A stretch of 64,000 nucleotides of DNA from Antrodiella citrinella. Lineage: Eukaryota; Basidiomycota; Agaricomycetes; Polyporales; Steccherinaceae. Location: assembly GCA_004802725.1 (NCBI GenBank), contig SGPM01000004.1, forward strand, positions 248,001 through 312,000. The letters run 5' to 3'. Both the position numbers and the translations under genes were made by a program. The notes beneath the pieces are model-generated. The model did no database searches. It saw only the letters and a list, made by a program, of their open reading frames with translations, and was not told the origin of the DNA. This document shows positions 60,014 through 64,000 of the stretch, piece after piece; position 1 is the first letter of the stretch; each line of letters opens with the position of its first letter.

Positions 60014-62869
60014 ATGGAGAACAAAGGGAAGCAGAGGGCGCAGGACGTCGGGCACCGCGCAGGAGCTGGAGACCACGAGGCAAGTTGGGAAGAGGAGGAT
60101 TCAGAGGTTCCATTAACATTTACACCCGAAGAGGGCACTCATCGGACAGGATTTTACTCCACCTCCTCCTCCGTCGCCGCTACAAAGACCACCCCTCCCG
60201 CCTCGCCTCCTCCCTCTCGCTCCTCCATGACCGCCACTGACCTCGACCGTGACGGTACCGCTGACACCTACCCAGACAAAGCATACGACGACAACGACGA
60301 CGTCGCCGACGCCCACAGCTTTCGATCCATGCCCATACAAGGCCGACGATCAGATCCTACTCCCAGCGACAGAGACTCCCTCCTGCGCGATGGGCAGCGT
60401 GCAGCTCCCAGTGCATCGACGACTCCCGTCCCTTATTACGACACTCCCGGCGAGTCTGTCCCCGCTAGTGTCCTACCAACCATGCCTCAGCCTCCTTTCG
60501 ACAGCGCTCATCTCAACACAGGGAGTGCCTTGACCCCAGACCACATCTTGCCTCTCCTCGCTTGTCCTATCTGCGACCCATCCGCCCTGCTAACATCCCC
60601 CGTGACCTTACGATGCGGCCATACCATCTGCATGTCTCACCTCACAGACACGCCTCAAGAACAAGGATCCTCTTCTTTCGTGTCTTCTTTCCTCGCGTCC
60701 ATTGCTTCCTCCTCAAAACGTAAATTGCCGCTACCACAGTGTCCTATACCCACATGCCATTCCCTAGCCCCTGCCAATACCAATGCCACCGTGGAACAAC
60801 TCCCTCGCCACCCGCAGTCTGACGTTAATTACCTCCCTCCGCCCTCGGTGTCCCTCCCGCCGCTTGACAACCCTTCCGACGAGGCACCCATGCCCCTTCG
60901 TGAAGACGTGACCGTGAACAAAATTATGAATCTTGCCGTGCTCTCTCGCGCCTGGTTTTTCGAGCAGCCCTCTCGCAGTGCTCACTACGACGATGACCGC
61001 ACGGACTCCGAGCCGGAAGGCCGCAGCGGCGCGGCCGAGGAAGAAGCAGACAGCGACACGCCAGATCCGGACCAGTACCCGAATCTCGATCGCCCTCCCT
61101 TCGCTTCCGTGCCTGACCGTCTTCCAAACGGGGCATCCCGCCGACGCCGCTCAGACTCACCCTCGCCGTCGCGGAGGCCTCACAAACGACCCCGCCGCGC
61201 ACGGCCACAGCGCGAGCGTCGGGATGTGCACAGCCGCCAGCCACCTCTCTCCCCCAGTGCTCGCTTTGAGAAGGAGCTGTATGCTGAACTGACATGTCAT
61301 ATATGTTTTGGGTTAACGTGGCAGCCAGTGACCACCCCATGCCAACACGTACGTTGCTAGTTTTCTCACTTTAGTATTCCGCGCTTCTAGGTCGCGGCCC
61401 TAGCCTGTATGCTGCCTACACAGCTAGCATTTTCTTCCGCTCTTTTCCTCCGTGCTACGACTCGTAGCGTCTACAAGTTTCAGGCTTGGCGATGCAGGCC
61501 AGGCCTCTCCTTTCATTCTTGTTTGCGAGCATTCAGCTGTGACTCGGCATGCTCACCTTCTTGTTTTTATTTCTAGACATTCTGTTCCAAGTGCCTACAT
61601 CGTTCGCTGGACCATAACAACACTTGCCCTTTGTGCAGACAACAGCTACCAGGCTACGCGTATTTTCAGGAAAACTTAGGATCCTCTTCCACTGCTTCGG
61701 AAACGGGGGCGTGCAACAAGCTTGTCCTGGCCATCAGTAAGCGCAGATAATCTTTTATCTGCGGCGATTTATTAACGAGTATATGCAGTCCTCAAAGCAT
61801 TTCCAGAGGCCTACGCCTCACGCGGCGCCGCAATTGAAGAAGAGGAGCGACAAGGACGACTTGACACCCCCGTCTTCACATGCCAGCTATGTTGTCCCGG
61901 AATGCCCATGTTTCTAAACTTCTACGAGCCACGGTAATACATTTGTCTCCTGACTCTATGTCCTTTTAATCTTACGTTCATTCATAGATACCGCCTTATG
62001 CTCCGTCGTTGCCTCTCTACGCCCTACCCATGCTTCGGCGCTGTCCCACCTCCGAGAACGCCGCCATCAACCAGCAACTCGATGTCCCTGTCTCAGGGCC
62101 TACCCGAATTCGGGACGATGCTCGAAATTCGGAATGTCCAGATGCTCCCGGACGGACAGTGTAGAGTAGAGACCTGGGGCACATGGCGGTTTCGTGTATT
62201 GGAGAGAGGAAACATCGATGGGTATAGTGTGGCGAGGATAGAGAGAGTGGATGATCTGACACCAGAAGAGGAGTTGGAAGTGCTGCCGTCACCGGTCGTG
62301 CGACCGCCGCCACCCAACGACGACGACTCTGCCCAGGAAGGTTCTGGTTCTATCTCAGCGGTGTTGCCTCCGACGTTGGACAGAAGCAATGCCGAGCTCA
62401 TGGCTGTCTGCAACGACTTCTTGTATCAGTTGCAAGGCACGCCGTGGGTTGTCCAGCATCTTGACAATTACGTTCCTATGCCTCAGGATCCGGCACAGTT
62501 CAGTTTTTGGATGGGTTTGGTGTGTCTTCTTTCCTTTTGTTCAGACATAATCTGAACCATCCGCCCACAGATACTTCCCATTGACGAGCATGAAAAGGCA
62601 AAATTACTCCCGATACGCAGCCCACACCTACGACTGCGGTTAGTCGTGCACTGGATCGAACAACTAAACGGTCAATGGTGAGTCTCACCTCCTTTCTTTC
62701 TCCCTCCCCTCTCCATGCATACATACCCTTTCCCTCCTCCTCTCCTTTATATCCGTGTGCTGTCCGGGCTCAATGTATTCTCTCCCCTGTCTCATTCCAA
62801 GGTGGTTCCATTCTTACGCTTCGGCCTCTCGTTCCCAGGTGGTTTTCGCGTGGCTGCGTCACTTCGTGA
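60014..62869 (+). CDS. RING finger plus LON substrate-binding domain protein (LONRF-like)
   Basis: Putative ubiquitin ligase. The start at 60014 opens a long disordered acidic and Pro/Ser-rich region. A first, partly degenerate zinc finger is seen: 'LACPICDPS', 'LRCGHTICMSHL', 'CPIPTC'. A basic Arg/Pro/Ser stretch leads to the true RING, 'ELTCHICFGLTWQPVTTPCQ' then across an intron 'TFCSKCLHRSLDHNNTCPLC'. The LON N-terminal domain follows: 'FTCQLCCPGMPMFLNFYEPR', 'YRLMLRRCLS', 'FGTMLEIRNVQMLPDGQCRV' and 'RFRVLERGNIDGYSVARIER', ending 'RLRLVVHWIEQLNGQW'. The best splice gives a final 'WFSRGCVTS' and stop at 62867-62869. An alternative acceptor 37 nt earlier would add a longer tail (see finding). 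Five or six exons. Confidence 0.88.
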
Positions 62870-63643
62870 TGACGACGGTCCTTTGGTTCTACATCGTCCA
62901 TCGCGAGCCGAGGGAGCCGTTCTTCATTGTCGACGAAGACCGGCTCGGGCGGAGATGGTTTGGCGGGTTGCCTGGGTTGAGGCAGGGACAGAGAGGAGGG
63001 GCGTGGGGGACCGTCATAGTTTTGGGTGCGTACGTGGTGCTGGTGTGGGCGGTGGTTATAGCGCAGAGGAGGATGCACGAGGCGACTTAGTGTGGCGCGC
63101 CGTTTTGACTTTGACTTCATTTTGATGGTCGGTGTCTGGTTTCCTATTTCGCCAACGGTACTTGTTTTTGCATCTTATACGCCCACGCATTCCCTCTCCC
63201 TCCATTCGTATTCCCGGCTGCGGCTGCTACTTAACTTGTTAGATGCTCCGGGCTTAATTCGCAGGTCGTCATGCGTACACTGTTCCGATATGGACTACTT
63301 ATTACCTACACACTCGCTTTACAGTCATCTGGTATTGTTCGGGTTATCTTCCCATGTATATCTGTAAGCATCTCTGCATGTATCGTCTACTACTTTACCA
63401 GGATTCGCATATCTTTCGTTTTGTCAGCGTTTCGGACTTGCACATGTATCTAGATAGATAGATACACACCCACCAAAACACACCCATTGTGCGCCTAACA
63501 TGTCAGAACGGAAAAAGCAACAAATTCTATAGCTATATATCCCTCGTTGCAGAGTACAAAAGAGTCGCTAACGAGTGGGTGAATTTCTTCTCCTGATCTT
63601 CCTACATCCTATCATAAGTCGATACACACTGCATCGAACCTCT
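62870..63643. other. 3' region of RING-LON gene, no separate gene seen
   Basis: An open frame continues to 63090 only if the alternative acceptor at 62802 is used; it ends with a membrane-helix-like 'TVIVLGAYVVLVWAVVIAQ'. Beyond 63090 the sequence is AT-richer with short repeats of 'agata' near 63455 and no recognisable gene. Confidence 0.4.
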
Positions 63644-64000
63644 TCAACACGCGGCCAACATGCACAACAAACCTTCTTCATTGACTAATTCTTTTCCTTC
63701 CTTATCATACACATTACGTTGGTTGGATCTTCCTTTCATCATCACAACTTTACAAGTTGGAGACGTTCGTGACTGGCCAGACGCTAGAGGAAAGAAAGGA
63801 GGTGTTCGCAGATTCACAGGTCGAAGTTGGGTTGGTTGTAGTAACAGGAGAAGGGGTGAAGGGGGAAGAGTGGAGGAGGGGGAGAAAAAGAAAGGCGAGG
63901 TCAGTACAACGTTACTCCATATTCCAAGCTTCAAGAGATAATGCAATCGCGAAACGACGGCGGAGCGTAGCCAGTTGCCGTAGGCGTCGGGGGCGTCCCG
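63644..64000 (-). CDS. Possible 3' end of a gene entering from the right edge
   Basis: The minus strand stays open from the window edge to a stop at 63644-63646, ending 'SNQRNVYDKEGKELVNEEG' plus 'LLCMLAAC'. A second frame from the edge ('GTPPTPTATGYAPPSFRD' then 'CIIS') also ends in a stop near 63940 and may be the true C-terminus, leaving the rest as 3' UTR. Not identified. Confidence 0.25.
   Translation of the reverse strand, partial: RDAPDAYGNWLRSAVVSRLHYLLKLGIWSNVVLTSPFFFSPSSTLPPSPLLLLLQPTQLRPVNLRTPPFFPLASGQSRTSPTCKVVMMKGRSNQRNVYDKEGKELVNEEGLLCMLAAC

Overview
The window reads as nuclear DNA of a filamentous basidiomycete, most likely an Agaricomycete. Almost every gene is broken by short GT-AG introns of about 50-80 nt, genes are packed on both strands with roughly 50-500 bp between them, and two families typical of mushroom-forming fungi are present: a large intronless F-box/leucine-rich protein and a DUF6535 membrane protein. 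I see no rRNA, tRNA, CRISPR array or intact transposon. Calls rest on reading spliced peptides by eye; exon borders are approximate unless stated.

Left third (1-24 kb): HIS6 (histidine synthesis, cut by the left edge), hydroxyacid-oxoacid transhydrogenase, a membrane-anchored aspartic protease, a mitochondrial PPR protein, folylpolyglutamate synthase, SLX4, importin-11/Kap120, the POLD3/Cdc27 subunit of DNA polymerase delta, peroxin PEX2, and the alpha subunit of cytosolic phenylalanyl-tRNA synthetase.

Middle (24-44.4 kb): a Prm10/ThrE-type transporter, an F-box protein, a GNAT acetyltransferase, EMC10, a small unknown protein, a Bsd2/NDFIP-type ubiquitin-ligase adaptor, a poorly resolved 2 kb tract with many N bases, the beta subunit of phenylalanyl-tRNA synthetase, and a long fusion of a DUF6535 membrane module with three beta-trefoil lectin-like repeats. 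The fusion is the most unusual gene here.

Right third (44.4-64 kb): cactin (splicing), mitochondrial ClpX, RanBP1, an Emp24-type p24 cargo receptor, a kinesin-8, a GT17 glycosyltransferase, dihydroorotase, an unidentified spliced gene, a RING-LON protein, and a possible gene end at the right edge.

The genes form no single pathway. Most are conserved housekeeping functions: translation and folate, purine/histidine and pyrimidine metabolism, secretion and the ER, mitochondrial quality control, DNA repair and replication, nuclear transport. Many lie as head-to-head pairs separated by 100-500 bp, implying shared promoters. The accessory or fast-evolving parts are the F-box protein, the small unknown at 32.1 kb, the N-rich tract at 35.6-37.3 kb and the DUF6535-lectin gene.
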